NCBI GenBank assembly: GCA_029210725.1
Contig: JARGFM010000006.1
Coordinates: 83,028 to 147,027 of the forward strand
From: Bacteroidales bacterium
Lineage (GTDB): Bacteria; Bacteroidota; Bacteroidia; Bacteroidales; GCA-2748055
DNA length: 64,000 bases
Direction of reading: 5' to 3'
Shown here in pieces: positions 17,136-26,162 of this stretch. The notes beneath the pieces were generated by a model. The model did no database searches and had not been told where the DNA came from. It worked only from the letters and a program-made list of their open reading frames with translations. Made by a program: the position numbers and the translations under genes. Position 1 is the stretch's first letter. Each line of letters starts with the position of its first letter.

Positions 17136-18256
17136 TGCGGATCGGATTTGATGCAAAGCGAGCCTTTAACAACTACAGCGGGCTGGGTAACTACAGCAGG
17201 TATATCATATCCAATTTCTGTCGTTTCTACCCGGAGAATGAATGCTTTCTTTACACCCCGTATATAGCCGATGCGGCGCTCTTTAACAAACCGAAGGGAA
17301 CTTCCGTCCGCATGCCTGAACATGGAATCTGGAAAGGATCAGGATCCTTATGGCGCAGTTTCAGACTAAGCCACAGATTAAGCAAGGATGCCATTGATCT
17401 TTACCATGGCCTTAGCAATGAATTACCTGCAGGTATTCACAAAAGCCGGGTTAAATCTATAATCACTATTCACGATCTGATATTCCTGGAACACCCTGAA
17501 CTATACCAGACCCTGAGCCGGAAAATATACGAAAGGAAAGCCCGGTACGGCACCCGTGCGGCCAGCAGAATTATCGCTGCCAGTGAACAAACCAAACAGG
17601 ATATAGTCCGTTTGCTGCATGTGGACGAATCCAGAATCAGTGTGGTATACCAGGGCTGCCACAGGCAGTTTTACAGCCGGGTAAGCGAGCAATCCATGCG
17701 GTATACACGCAAGCAGTTCGCCCTGCCGGCCAGATATCTGCTATATGTGGGCACTATTGAAAAGCGGAAAAATCTTCTGAAAATTATAGAGGCCCTTCAC
17801 CAGGGGAATATTGATTTCCCTCTGGTCGTGGTGGGAAGAAAGACCTCCTATTTCAACCTCGTTAAACAATATATGGAGCGAAACGGCCTGTCAAATATTT
17901 ACTTTCTGGACCAGGTTCAGGCTTCTGACCTTCCTGCGATATACCAGGGTTCCTCGGGTTTCATATATCCTTCATCCTATGAAGGTTTTGGGATCCCGGT
18001 GCTCGAAGCGCTGAATTCGGGAGTTCCGGTTATAACCACCAGAGGGGGATGCCTGGAAGAAACAGCTGGGAAAGGGGGCTTGCTTATTGACCCCGAGAAT
18101 CAGGAAGAAATGATCCATGCCATCAGGCAAGTACTTGAGAAAAGCTCCCTGCGTGACCGCCTGGTCCGGGAAGGTGGGGCCCATGCCCTCAAATTCAGAG
18201 AAGAGCAGACCATCCCGGCACTCTACAACCTTTATCTGGAGAGTTTACATGATTGA
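17135..18256 (+). CDS. glycosyltransferase family 4 (GT-B)
   Basis: 373 residues. The N-terminal domain begins MRIGFDAKRAFNNYSGLGNYSR, typical of family-4 enzymes that act on nascent saccharides. The C-terminal domain has LLYVGTIEKRKNLLKIIEAL, the ASDLPAIYQGSSGFIYPS-type segment and the donor-binding EGFGIPVLEALNSGVPVIT with the EX7E pattern. Donor and acceptor cannot be named; an envelope polysaccharide is likely. It overlaps the downstream gene by 8 bp. Confidence 0.9.
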   Translation: MRIGFDAKRAFNNYSGLGNYSRYIISNFCRFYPENECFLYTPYIADAALFNKPKGTSVRMPEHGIWKGSGSLWRSFRLSHRLSKDAIDLYHGLSNELPAGIHKSRVKSIITIHDLIFLEHPELYQTLSRKIYERKARYGTRAASRIIAASEQTKQDIVRLLHVDESRISVVYQGCHRQFYSRVSEQSMRYTRKQFALPARYLLYVGTIEKRKNLLKIIEALHQGNIDFPLVVVGRKTSYFNLVKQYMERNGLSNIYFLDQVQASDLPAIYQGSSGFIYPSSYEGFGIPVLEALNSGVPVITTRGGCLEETAGKGGLLIDPENQEEMIHAIRQVLEKSSLRDRLVREGGAHALKFREEQTIPALYNLYLESLHD

Positions 18257-18815
18257 TAACGAAGTACAAAGGGCCGGCGATATTATTCTTTCAGGCGGGG
18301 TCATTCTCTATCCTACTGATACCATCTGGGGCATTGGTTGTGATGCACGCAACCGGGAAAGTATCCGCAGGATATACCAGATTAAGCAACGGGCAGATAG
18401 CAAAAGTATGCTGGTTCTGGTGGATGATATCTCCATGCTGGAAGAATACCTGGCTGGCATTCCCCTCCGGGCACTCCGGATTCTCGAAGAGGCAAAAAAA
18501 CCAACCACCATTATTTACCCCGGGTCGCGGCATCTTGCAGATAACCTGTTAGCCCCTGACGGGTCCGTTGGTATCCGGATCACCAGCGATCCATTTTGCC
18601 TGAAACTTATAGAAAAAACGGGCTTGCCTATTGTATCCACATCGGCCAACCTCTCAGGCGATCCTTCACCAGCCGTGTTTCACCAGATCAAATCTTCGAT
18701 CCGCGAACAGGTCGACCATATAGTTAACTGGCGTCAGAATGAGAACACGCCTTCACAACCTTCGGCCATCATCAAATTGGAAGAGGATGGCAGCATCACC
18801 ACGATTCGGGACTGA
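18249..18815 (+). CDS. threonylcarbamoyl-AMP synthase (Sua5/YrdC/YwlC family)
   Basis: 188 residues beginning MIDNEVQRAGDIILSGG. This ATG is preferred over one 44 codons upstream, which would lie inside the glycosyltransferase. The YrdC fold is clear: GGVILYPTDTIWGIGCDA, RIYQIKQRADSKSMLVLV, KPTTIIYPG, GSVGIRI, IVSTSANLSGDPSP. It makes the L-threonylcarbamoyl-AMP used for t6A37 modification of ANN-decoding tRNAs. The length equals the short TsaC type rather than Sua5. Last gene of the operon. Confidence 0.92.
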   Translation: MIDNEVQRAGDIILSGGVILYPTDTIWGIGCDARNRESIRRIYQIKQRADSKSMLVLVDDISMLEEYLAGIPLRALRILEEAKKPTTIIYPGSRHLADNLLAPDGSVGIRITSDPFCLKLIEKTGLPIVSTSANLSGDPSPAVFHQIKSSIREQVDHIVNWRQNENTPSQPSAIIKLEEDGSITTIRD

Positions 18816-18829
18816 TACCTCACGCAAAA

Positions 18830-18878
18830 CGGGCTGCCTGTTTCCAGACAGCCCGCAGGTGGTTGTATAAACAACCGC
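18830..18878 (+). terminator. two hairpins after the operon, possible terminator
   Basis: CGGGCTGCCTG (18830-18840) pairs with CAGACAGCCCG (18845-18855) with one mismatch. GGTTGT (18861-18866) pairs with ACAACC (18871-18876) across ATAA. Neither is followed by a T run, so this may be an RNA-end structure rather than an intrinsic terminator. It lies between convergent genes. Confidence 0.4.
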
Positions 18879-18919
18879 TCCTGTATCCCCTCCTCTTTGA
18901 GCAGGGGTGCTCCGAATCT

Positions 18920-19529
18920 TTAAAGCGCTACTGTTTTACCAGAGCCGGATGAGACGCTGTGTACCTTTGGATCCCCGTGATAATATACCTTACCACTGCC
19001 GGAAATCTTCACATCAAGCTCCTCCCGGGCAGTAATCCTGACGGATCCTGATCCGCTGATGCCCGCCGAGAACTCATTCACCCGAAATCTTTACATCGAC
19101 CTCATCGGTTTCCAGACTCTCAAATAGAATTCCGCCACTTTCCGACATGGCCAGTTCCATCTCATCTGCAGTGATTGGCTCCCCGGATTCAAAATGAGCG
19201 GATCCCGAAATCTTCACTGCCTCCAACTCTTTGGATGTTATATAGAGAGTCACCTTGGAGTGCCTGCTCCCCCAGCTGTCGTACTTCACCTGCAGGAAAC
19301 CGTCTTTCACTTCGGTTCGAAGTTCATCCACATCTTTGGCATCACCTTCAATCCTTATTTCATGAGTATTGCCGGGCAGGTAAAAAACATCGGCACTAAC
19401 GGCAATGCCAATTCCATCGAAGGCTTCAAGCTTACACACTTCCTCTTTGGGAAGGTCAGGCATTAAGAAACTGTTTAATACCAGCAGGGTCAAAACTGCA
19501 AGCATGGGAACCAGTATTTTTTTCATCAT
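18920..19529 (-). pseudogene. head-GIN (DUF2807) adhesin-like protein, broken by a frameshift
   Basis: The frame from ATG at 19529 reads a signal peptide (MMKKILVPMLAVLTLLVLN) and beta-strand repeats typical of the head-GIN domain (KISGSAHFESGEPI, MAMSESGGI-like) but stops at TGA 19074-19076 after DVKISGE. Immediately downstream the next frame continues the same repeat pattern (EFSAGISGSGSVRIT, LDVKISGSGKVYYHGDPK, VHSVSSGSGK) to TAA at 18920-18922. Removing one base near 19076 restores one open frame of about 200 residues. So the gene carries a one-base insertion or two-base deletion, or the assembly has an error. Such proteins are exported and of unknown function. Confidence 0.8.
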
Positions 19530-19583
19530 TGTCTGTTTTAGTTATGGAACATATAACTCAAAGACGCCGGCAAAAATGAAATG

Positions 19584-20105
19584 TTACAGGGTGGTCAGAC
19601 CTTCCGGTAAAATAAACTGAATGGATCGTTCCCGGATATTGATCTGCTCGATAAAATCCATGACAGCGGGAACCAGTAATTCCCTGTTTTCAGATTGAAT
19701 AACGAACACCGGATTCATGGGATGTGGCAGATAATCGCTTATAAGTCCCAGAGGGCCACTCTTTATGTCTGAGGCTGCGAATCCAATAAGGCCGGCCAGT
19801 TCTCCCTCTCCCCTTTTTACAGAATCAGATTGACTGCCGGTCTCAAAAAAAATGGAAGATCCCGATACTTCCCTGGCTGCTTCCAGGGTATCAATAAATT
19901 CAAACTTAATTATGGCCTGTTCTTTTGATAGCAGTTCCACTTCCTTCACAAAAAATGGAACCCGCTGTCCATCGATCTCAATGAACAGCGGGTTATCAGG
20001 TTTAATGTCATTCCATACCAGGGGTTCAAGAATGATGACTAACTCTCCCTTGAGTCCGTATGGCTTGGATATTTTCCCTGCCTTTGCTCCATCCGGAACC
20101 AACAT
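19584..20105 (-). CDS. rimM: ribosome maturation factor RimM
   Basis: 173 residues. The N-terminal RimM barrel has AGKISKPYGLKGELVI and the C-terminal PRC-barrel part has LIGFAASD, GLISDYLPHPMNPVFVI and LLVPAVMDFIEQINI. RimM binds S19 in the 30S head and assists 16S rRNA processing. It follows rpsP by 11 bp, the conserved rpsP-rimM pairing. The usual next genes trmD and rplS are not here. Confidence 0.93.
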   Translation of the reverse strand: MLVPDGAKAGKISKPYGLKGELVIILEPLVWNDIKPDNPLFIEIDGQRVPFFVKEVELLSKEQAIIKFEFIDTLEAAREVSGSSIFFETGSQSDSVKRGEGELAGLIGFAASDIKSGPLGLISDYLPHPMNPVFVIQSENRELLVPAVMDFIEQINIRERSIQFILPEGLTTL

Positions 20106-20116
20106 CTTCTGAATTA

Positions 20117-20950
20117 TTAGTCCTCGTTTTTAGGTTCCTCAGCCTGGGGCTCCTCAGCAGGAGTTTCCTCAGCCTGGGGCTCCTCAGCAGGAGTTTCCTC
20201 AGCGGGAGTTTCCTCAGCGGGAGTTTCCTCAGCCTGGGGCTCCTCAGCGGGAGTTTCCTCAGCCTGGGGCTCCTCAGCAGGAGTTTCCTCAGCGGGAGTT
20301 TCCTCAGCCTTGGGCTCCTCAGCAGGAGTTTCCTCAGCCTTGGGCTCCTCAGCAGGAGTTTCCTCAGCAACAGGTCTTACTTCTTCGACGGCGGCCTCAG
20401 CTGCAGGTTCCGCCTGCCCGCCAGCTTCCTCACTCAGCTCTTCTGCAGGTGCTTCAGCGGGTGCTTTTGCAGCCTCTTCAGCAACAATGAGTTCAGAACG
20501 CTTTTTGGCAATTTCAGCAGCTCTGGCTTCCTTGATTTTTGTTTCCTCCTCAAAACGATTCTTATCGAGACTCACTTTGACGGACTTAATCTGATCCTTT
20601 TTAGCCAGGATTTTTTGTTCCTTTTCAGTCATCCATGCCTGGAACCTTTTTTCAGCCTCAGCTTCATCAAAAGCTCCTTTTCTAACACCATCCAACAGGT
20701 GTTTCTTGTACAATACTCCTTTGTAGGATAAGATAGCTCTACATGTATCCGTAGGTTGAGCGCCTTTCTGCAGCCATTCTAAGGCTTTGTTGAAATCCAA
20801 AACAATGGTAGCAGGATTGGAATTGGGATTATACTGACCCAACGATTCAATAAATTTACCATCACGTGGCGCCCTGCTATCAGCAACTACAATAGAGTAG
20901 ATCGCCTGAAATTTGCGACCCTGTCTTTGTAATCTGATCTTTGCTGGCAT
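20117..20950 (-). CDS. rpsP: 30S ribosomal protein S16 with long repetitive acidic tail
   Basis: 277 residues against about 80-180 for known S16 proteins. Residues 1-80 are a normal S16 ([35 protein letters not shown], only start quoted as motif: [18 protein letters not shown]). A charged helical region (about 100-165) resembles the extension common in Bacteroidota. From about residue 195 the chain is built of 16 five-residue units, AEETP or AEEPQ/K, ending NED. The tail should be disordered and strongly negative, so it must project from the ribosome. First gene of the rpsP-rimM operon with a strong promoter at 20998-21028. Confidence 0.93.
   Translation of the reverse strand: MPAKIRLQRQGRKFQAIYSIVVADSRAPRDGKFIESLGQYNPNSNPATIVLDFNKALEWLQKGAQPTDTCRAILSYKGVLYKKHLLDGVRKGAFDEAEAEKRFQAWMTEKEQKILAKKDQIKSVKVSLDKNRFEEETKIKEARAAEIAKKRSELIVAEEAAKAPAEAPAEELSEEAGGQAEPAAEAAVEEVRPVAEETPAEEPKAEETPAEEPKAEETPAEETPAEEPQAEETPAEEPQAEETPAEETPAEETPAEEPQAEETPAEEPQAEEPKNED
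20129..20368 (-). repeat. 15-bp tandem repeat array encoding the S16 tail
   Basis: Sixteen in-frame 15-bp units code alternately for AEETP and AEEPQ or AEEPK. Higher-order 30-bp and 45-bp units are visible. The nucleotide identity is high, so length variation by slippage or recombination is expected. Confidence 0.9.
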
Positions 20951-20997
20951 ACTCTTTTTTAATTTTAATTGTTAAAAACCTACAATTTTAGCGACCG

Positions 20998-21028
20998 CAA
21001 AGGTAGCATTAATCACATAATATGCAAA
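20998..21028 (-). promoter_or_regulatory. rpsP promoter, Bacteroidota consensus
   Basis: On the minus strand TTTG (21025-21028) and TACCTTTG (20998-21005) are exactly 19 bp apart, matching TTTG-N19-TAnnTTTG. The start codon is 48 bp downstream. Confidence 0.75.
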
Positions 21029-21083
21029 GATTCTAAAGGATTATCACCGGGGGAGGCGCAAGCCCGGCTAAAAGGTTCAGGAC

Positions 21084-21461
21084 TTAACGAATAATAATTT
21101 TCTTCGTAAGCAAGGTCTTACCCCACTCTATCCGGATAAAATAGATGCCGGAACCGGGGCTTTCCAAATCCACGGTGGCCGATACAGATGTTTCAACAAT
21201 CACCAGGTCCTCGGTAATATTTTCTACCAGTTTCCCGGTAATATCATACACCTTTGCATGGATCTTCTCCATCCCACTGTATTCAAAGGTCAACTGAAAC
21301 CGCCCGTCGGATGGATTCGGAAAAACCTTTATTTCAACAGGGGCCATCTCAACTCCTGCAGGCCTTTCATCCGCGATCACAGCCGAATAAGAAAAAAGAT
21401 GCCGGGAAACAAAGATAGTACCCATCAAAATTCCCATTAACAGTATGGTGGATTTTTTCAT
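21084..21461 (-). CDS. small secreted protein consisting mainly of a T9SS type A sorting domain
   Basis: 125 residues. A signal peptide-like N-terminus (MKKSTILLMGILMGTIFVS) is followed by about 15 linker residues and then a complete sorting domain: IKVFPNPSDGRFQLTF, KVYDITGKLVENI, GIYFIRIEWGKTLLTKKIIIR. There is no passenger domain. The C-terminal domain normally directs cargo through the type IX system to the cell surface. This could be a decayed cargo gene or a genuine mini-substrate. The gene is divergent from dnaE. Confidence 0.8.
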   Translation of the reverse strand: MKKSTILLMGILMGTIFVSRHLFSYSAVIADERPAGVEMAPVEIKVFPNPSDGRFQLTFEYSGMEKIHAKVYDITGKLVENITEDLVIVETSVSATVDLESPGSGIYFIRIEWGKTLLTKKIIIR

Positions 21462-21542
21462 GCCTTAAAGATAACAAAAATCCTGCCAATAAATTATTAA
21501 CATGGCCGTAGAGTGGGGGTATTTCTCCTAACTTTACTTTCT

Positions 21543-24500
21543 ATGTTTTTAATATTCGATACAGAGACTACCGGGCTTCCAAAAAGAGATAATGCTCCTA
21601 TAGATGAGGTAGATAACTGGCCAAGAGTCGTGCAGATTGCCTGGCAGTTGCATCACGAAGAGGGGGAGCTTTACGAGCATCATAACCTGCTGATCCGGCC
21701 CGATGGATTTGAAATCCCCTATTCTGCTGAAAAAATCCATGGCATTTCAACCGGGACAGCAAGAAAGTTCGGATTACCTCTTGCTGAAGCTTTGCAGAAG
21801 TTCAATGAATCAGTGGTAAAATCAACCTTTCTGGTGGGGCACAATATCCGTTTCGATATCAATGCACTGGGTGCTGAATTTATCAGAAGCGGAGTGGCAA
21901 CAGATTTCCTGCAAAAGCAGCAGGTATGTACCATGCGCTCAAGCACCGGTTATTTGAAGCTTCCTGGCGGAAGGGGAGGGAAATTCAAGCCGCCTAAACT
22001 GATGGAGCTCTATGAATCCCTGTTTGATGAGAAATTCATGGAGGCACACAATGCGGCAGCCGATGTGGAAGCAACCACCCGCTGCTTTTTTGAATTACTG
22101 CGAAAAAAGATCATCACCCCTGAATCCCTTGGACTTGATCCGGAAACGTATAGCCGTTTTATCTCAAAAAACCAGGGGAAGGTGGGCCCCTATGGGCTGA
22201 CTCACAGATCCAACTGGGATGAAAAGGATGAAGAAAAAGCCGATGCAGAAGAGCTCTCCATGGAAAGTTCCCCTGAAGAACCGGAGGAAGGATTCTGCCA
22301 TCTGCATGTACATACCCAGTATTCGATTCTGGACGGAGCTGCCAGTATTCCTGAGCTTTTAAAAAAAGCTGTCGATGATGGCATGCGCGCAGTAGCCATT
22401 ACCGATCACGGGAATATGTTCGGGGCCAAAGAGTTTCATATGGAAGCTGTCCGGAGAGGGATCAAGCCCATACTGGGGTGCGAAGCCTATATGGCCGGCA
22501 GGGAGAGGCATTCAAAAAAGGATAAAAACCAGGACGGGACGGCCCATGTGGTTTTGCTGGCCAAAAATTACAAAGGTTACCAGAACCTGATTACCATGAT
22601 CTCCCTGGGATGGACCGAGGGGTTTTATTACAAACCCCGCATCGATCGCGAACTCCTGGAGAGGTACCATGAAGGTGTTATCTGTCTGTCGGCCTGTCTG
22701 GGAGGAGAAATCCCACAGGCCATTATGCACAGAACCGTGGAGGAGGCTGAAAAGATTGCACTGGAATACCAGAGAATCTTCGGAGAAGATTTCTACCTGG
22801 AGCTGATGCGGCACCGCACGGACGATCCCGGGATGAATAAACTGGTTTTTGATGACCAGGTGTTCGTAAACCGGACCTTACTGAAAATCGGAAGTTCACT
22901 TGGTATCAAATGTGTAGCCAGTAACGATGTCCATTTTGTGGATATGGAAGATGCTGAAGCGCATGACCATCTGATCTGCCTGAATACCGGCAAGGACCTG
23001 GATGATCCTACCAGGATTCGCTACACCAGACAGGAATGGTTCAAGACCCAGACAGAGATGAGAGAAGTCTTCGCAGACCTTCCCGCCGTTCTGAATAATA
23101 CCATGGAGCTTGCCGACAAGGTTGAGCTTTATGACTTGAATAAAAATCCGGTGATGCCCTATTTCCCGCTCCCGGATGGGTTCAGTAATGAAGATGAATA
23201 TCTGAAACATATCACCTACGAAGGGGCCTCCGGGCGCTACAAGGAGATTAGCGGTGAAATTAGGGAACGGATCGATTTTGAATTGAGTACCATTCAGCGA
23301 ATGGGCTTCCCCGGCTACTTTCTGATTGTTCAGGATTTTATTGCTGCCGCCCGAAATATGGGTGTTTCCGTAGGGCCCGGACGGGGATCGGCTGCTGGAT
23401 CGGCTGTAGCCTACTGCCTGGGAATTACCGATATTGATCCCATCCGTTACGACCTGCTGTTTGAAAGGTTTCTGAATCCCGACAGAGTCTCCATGCCCGA
23501 TATTGATATCGATTTTGATGAAGACGGCCGTGAAGATGTGCTTAAATGGGTGGTGAATAAGTATGGTCACGACAGGGTAGCCCATATCATAACCTTTGGA
23601 ACTATGGCTGCCAGAATGGCCATTCGCGATGTGGCCAGGATCCAGAAGCTCCCCCTTCCGGAAGCCGACCGGCTTGCCAAGATGGTGCCTGACCGGCCCG
23701 GGACGACCTTTGCAAAAGCTTTCGAAGAGGTTTCTGATCTTAAAGCCGAACGTAACTCACCCAATCCGCTTATATCCAATACACTTCGCATTGCCCAGCG
23801 CCTGGAAGGGTCGGTCCGGCAAACAGGACTGCATGCCTGTGGAGTGATCATAGGCAGGAACAGACTGACCGACCATCTGCCAGTGTGTAAGTTTAAAGAT
23901 TCGGAACTCCTGGTCACTCAGTTTGATGGGCACTATGTGGAGGATGTAGGAATGCTTAAGATGGACTTCCTTGGACTCAAAACCCTGTCAATTATTAAAG
24001 ATGCTGTGGCCAACATTGAAGCTTCCAGGGGAATTGAGGTGGATATCGATCACCTGCCCATGGACGATCAGCGTACCTTTGAACTCTACTCCAGGGGAGA
24101 CACCACGGGGCTGTTCCAGTTCGAATCACCAGGTATGAAAAAATACCTGAAAGATCTCAGACCCAATCGTTTTGAGGACCTGATTGCCATGAATGCACTC
24201 TACCGGCCTGGTCCCATGGAGTATATTCCCTCCTTTATTGACCGGAAGCACGGAAAGAAAAAAATTGAATATGACCTTCCGGAAATGGAAGAGTATCTTA
24301 AAGATACCTACGGGATCACGGTTTACCAGGAGCAGGTCATGCTGCTTTCCAGAAAGCTTGCCGGGTTTACCCGGGGAGAGGCTGATTCTCTCCGGAAAGC
24401 CATGGGCAAGAAGATCAAGAAGATGATGGACGAGCTGAAGGTGAAATTTGTGGAAGGGTGCACGAAGAACGGGTTTTCGAAACAGAAGATCGAGAAGATA

Positions 24501-25784
24501 TGGAGCGATTGGCAGGCATTTGCTCAGTATGCCTTCAATAAATCGCACTCTACCTGCTACGCCTATGTATCTTACCAGACCGGCTATCTGAAAGCCAATT
24601 ACCCGGCAGAATTTATGGCGGCTGTGCTAAGCAGGAACATTACTGACATTAAAAAGATCGGTCAATTTATGGACGAGTGCCGCAGGATGGGAATCTCCGT
24701 GCTTGGGCCTGATGTCAATGAAAGTAATGTGAGGTTCACCGTTAATGATAAGGGGGATATCCGTTTTGGAATGGGAGCCATCAAAGGTGTCGGAGAGAAT
24801 GCCGTTAAAAGCATCATCGAGGAGAGGACCAGGAACGGCCCTTTCAGGGATATTTATGATTTTGTGGAACGAAACGACCTCCACCAGTTGAACAGGAAAA
24901 ATTTTGAAGGACTGGCTATTGCCGGAGCGCTGGACTGTTTTGAGAATATATCCCGGAGCCAGTACCTGGATACCCTGGAAGAAGAGGACAGCACCTTTAT
25001 CGAGCAGCTGATTAAGTATGGGAATAAGATCCAGTACGAAAGAGATACTCCCCAGCAAAACCTTTTCGGGGAAAGCAGCGCCATTGCCATTTCCAGGCCC
25101 GAACCTCCCGAAGTAAACAGGTGGGAAAATATTACCACCTGCAAACACGAAAAGGAGCTCCTGGGTTTTTACCTGACCTCCCATCCCCTGGACAGGTTCA
25201 AGTTGGAAATAGATGCCTTTTGTCCGAACAAACTGGAAGAACTGAGCGACCTGCAGCAATTAAAAGGCCGGGATATAGTCTTCTGCGGTATGGTAAAGAG
25301 TGTCCGGGACGGAGTGGACCAATGGCGCAATAAGCCCTATATGCTGGCGCAACTCGAAGATTATACCGACACCTACAACCTGAGGCTGAAAAATAACGAT
25401 TACGTCAATTTTAAACAGTATTTCCTTCCCGATGTGGCTTTGATGATCCGTGCAGGCGTCAACGAATGGAGCCCCCGGGAAGAACCCGCTAAAAAAGTCT
25501 ATTCTCTGAAACTGAAAATGGTTTACATGCTCGCTGACGTTCGTGATAAACTGGTCAAATCGGTCGACATATCGCTTGACATTAACCAGATCACGGATGA
25601 GCTTATTGATTCTTTTGAACGATATACGGTCAATGAAAAAGGGAAAATCCTGAAATTCCGGATTTTTGATCCTGAAAGTAATATGCATCTGAATCTCTTC
25701 TCACGAAACAAACAGGTGCAACTGAACGATGAATTTGTAAACTATCTCAAGGAAAATCCGGGATTTGAATTCCGGCTTGCGTAA
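21543..25784 (+). CDS. dnaE: DNA polymerase III alpha subunit with fused N-terminal DnaQ-like exonuclease
   Basis: 1413 residues from MFLIFDTETTGLP, chosen over an ATG ten codons upstream because DnaQ domains start here. Residues 1-190 form a DEDDh exonuclease: FDTETTG, VGHNIRFD, HNAAADVEAT. A linker precedes the PHP domain at about 251 (CHLHVHTQYSILDG, AITDHGNMFG, GCEAYM, SACLGG, NDVHF), which keeps the positions known as metal ligands in active PHP domains. The polymerase core has PDIDIDFDEDGRED for two catalytic aspartates and KMDFLGL for the third, then a helix-hairpin-helix region and an OB fold. It is the main replicative polymerase, here with proofreading in the same chain. Confidence 0.95.
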   Translation: MFLIFDTETTGLPKRDNAPIDEVDNWPRVVQIAWQLHHEEGELYEHHNLLIRPDGFEIPYSAEKIHGISTGTARKFGLPLAEALQKFNESVVKSTFLVGHNIRFDINALGAEFIRSGVATDFLQKQQVCTMRSSTGYLKLPGGRGGKFKPPKLMELYESLFDEKFMEAHNAAADVEATTRCFFELLRKKIITPESLGLDPETYSRFISKNQGKVGPYGLTHRSNWDEKDEEKADAEELSMESSPEEPEEGFCHLHVHTQYSILDGAASIPELLKKAVDDGMRAVAITDHGNMFGAKEFHMEAVRRGIKPILGCEAYMAGRERHSKKDKNQDGTAHVVLLAKNYKGYQNLITMISLGWTEGFYYKPRIDRELLERYHEGVICLSACLGGEIPQAIMHRTVEEAEKIALEYQRIFGEDFYLELMRHRTDDPGMNKLVFDDQVFVNRTLLKIGSSLGIKCVASNDVHFVDMEDAEAHDHLICLNTGKDLDDPTRIRYTRQEWFKTQTEMREVFADLPAVLNNTMELADKVELYDLNKNPVMPYFPLPDGFSNEDEYLKHITYEGASGRYKEISGEIRERIDFELSTIQRMGFPGYFLIVQDFIAAARNMGVSVGPGRGSAAGSAVAYCLGITDIDPIRYDLLFERFLNPDRVSMPDIDIDFDEDGREDVLKWVVNKYGHDRVAHIITFGTMAARMAIRDVARIQKLPLPEADRLAKMVPDRPGTTFAKAFEEVSDLKAERNSPNPLISNTLRIAQRLEGSVRQTGLHACGVIIGRNRLTDHLPVCKFKDSELLVTQFDGHYVEDVGMLKMDFLGLKTLSIIKDAVANIEASRGIEVDIDHLPMDDQRTFELYSRGDTTGLFQFESPGMKKYLKDLRPNRFEDLIAMNALYRPGPMEYIPSFIDRKHGKKKIEYDLPEMEEYLKDTYGITVYQEQVMLLSRKLAGFTRGEADSLRKAMGKKIKKMMDELKVKFVEGCTKNGFSKQKIEKIWSDWQAFAQYAFNKSHSTCYAYVSYQTGYLKANYPAEFMAAVLSRNITDIKKIGQFMDECRRMGISVLGPDVNESNVRFTVNDKGDIRFGMGAIKGVGENAVKSIIEERTRNGPFRDIYDFVERNDLHQLNRKNFEGLAIAGALDCFENISRSQYLDTLEEEDSTFIEQLIKYGNKIQYERDTPQQNLFGESSAIAISRPEPPEVNRWENITTCKHEKELLGFYLTSHPLDRFKLEIDAFCPNKLEELSDLQQLKGRDIVFCGMVKSVRDGVDQWRNKPYMLAQLEDYTDTYNLRLKNNDYVNFKQYFLPDVALMIRAGVNEWSPREEPAKKVYSLKLKMVYMLADVRDKLVKSVDISLDINQITDELIDSFERYTVNEKGKILKFRIFDPESNMHLNLFSRNKQVQLNDEFVNYLKENPGFEFRLA

Positions 25785-25835
25785 CTGATTTTTTTTATAT
25801 TTTTGAACGATATTTATTTATAACAATCTTTAGAT

Positions 25836-26153
25836 ATGGCATTAGAAGCGACCGATGGTAATTTCAATGAACTGGTACTGAACTCCGATAAACCTGTAAT
25901 AGTAGACTTCTGGGCTGAATGGTGCGGCCCCTGCCGTATGGTGGGCCCCATTGTGGAAGAGGTAGGCGTGGATTACGAAGGTAAAGCGGTTGTAGCCAAA
26001 GTTGACGTAGACAGCAATCCAGGCATAACTGCAAAATATGGTATCAGGAATATCCCGACCATACTTTTCTTTAAAAATGGAGAAGTTGCTGATAAGCAGG
26101 TGGGAGCCGTACCCAAAAGTACAATCGTAGCTAAGCTTGAACCTCTTCTTTAA
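25836..26153 (+). CDS. trxA: thioredoxin
   Basis: 105 residues, standard size, with the active site WAEWCGPCRMVGP (Cys about 30 and 33) and the cis-proline region RNIPTILFF. It reduces disulfides in cytosolic proteins. It lies 51 bp after dnaE, possibly with its own promoter in an AT-rich leader. Confidence 0.95.
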   Translation: MALEATDGNFNELVLNSDKPVIVDFWAEWCGPCRMVGPIVEEVGVDYEGKAVVAKVDVDSNPGITAKYGIRNIPTILFFKNGEVADKQVGAVPKSTIVAKLEPLL

Positions 26154-26162
26154 ATTTTACTG

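Noticed and set aside
20129..20368. Regular short repeats that could suggest a CRISPR array
   Set aside because: There are no unique spacers; units are contiguous, 15 bp, and in frame within rpsP.
20060..20731. 223-codon plus-strand frame rich in Ser, Leu, Gly and Phe
   Set aside because: It is antisense to the rpsP repeat tail; its regular pattern only mirrors the 15-bp repeats.
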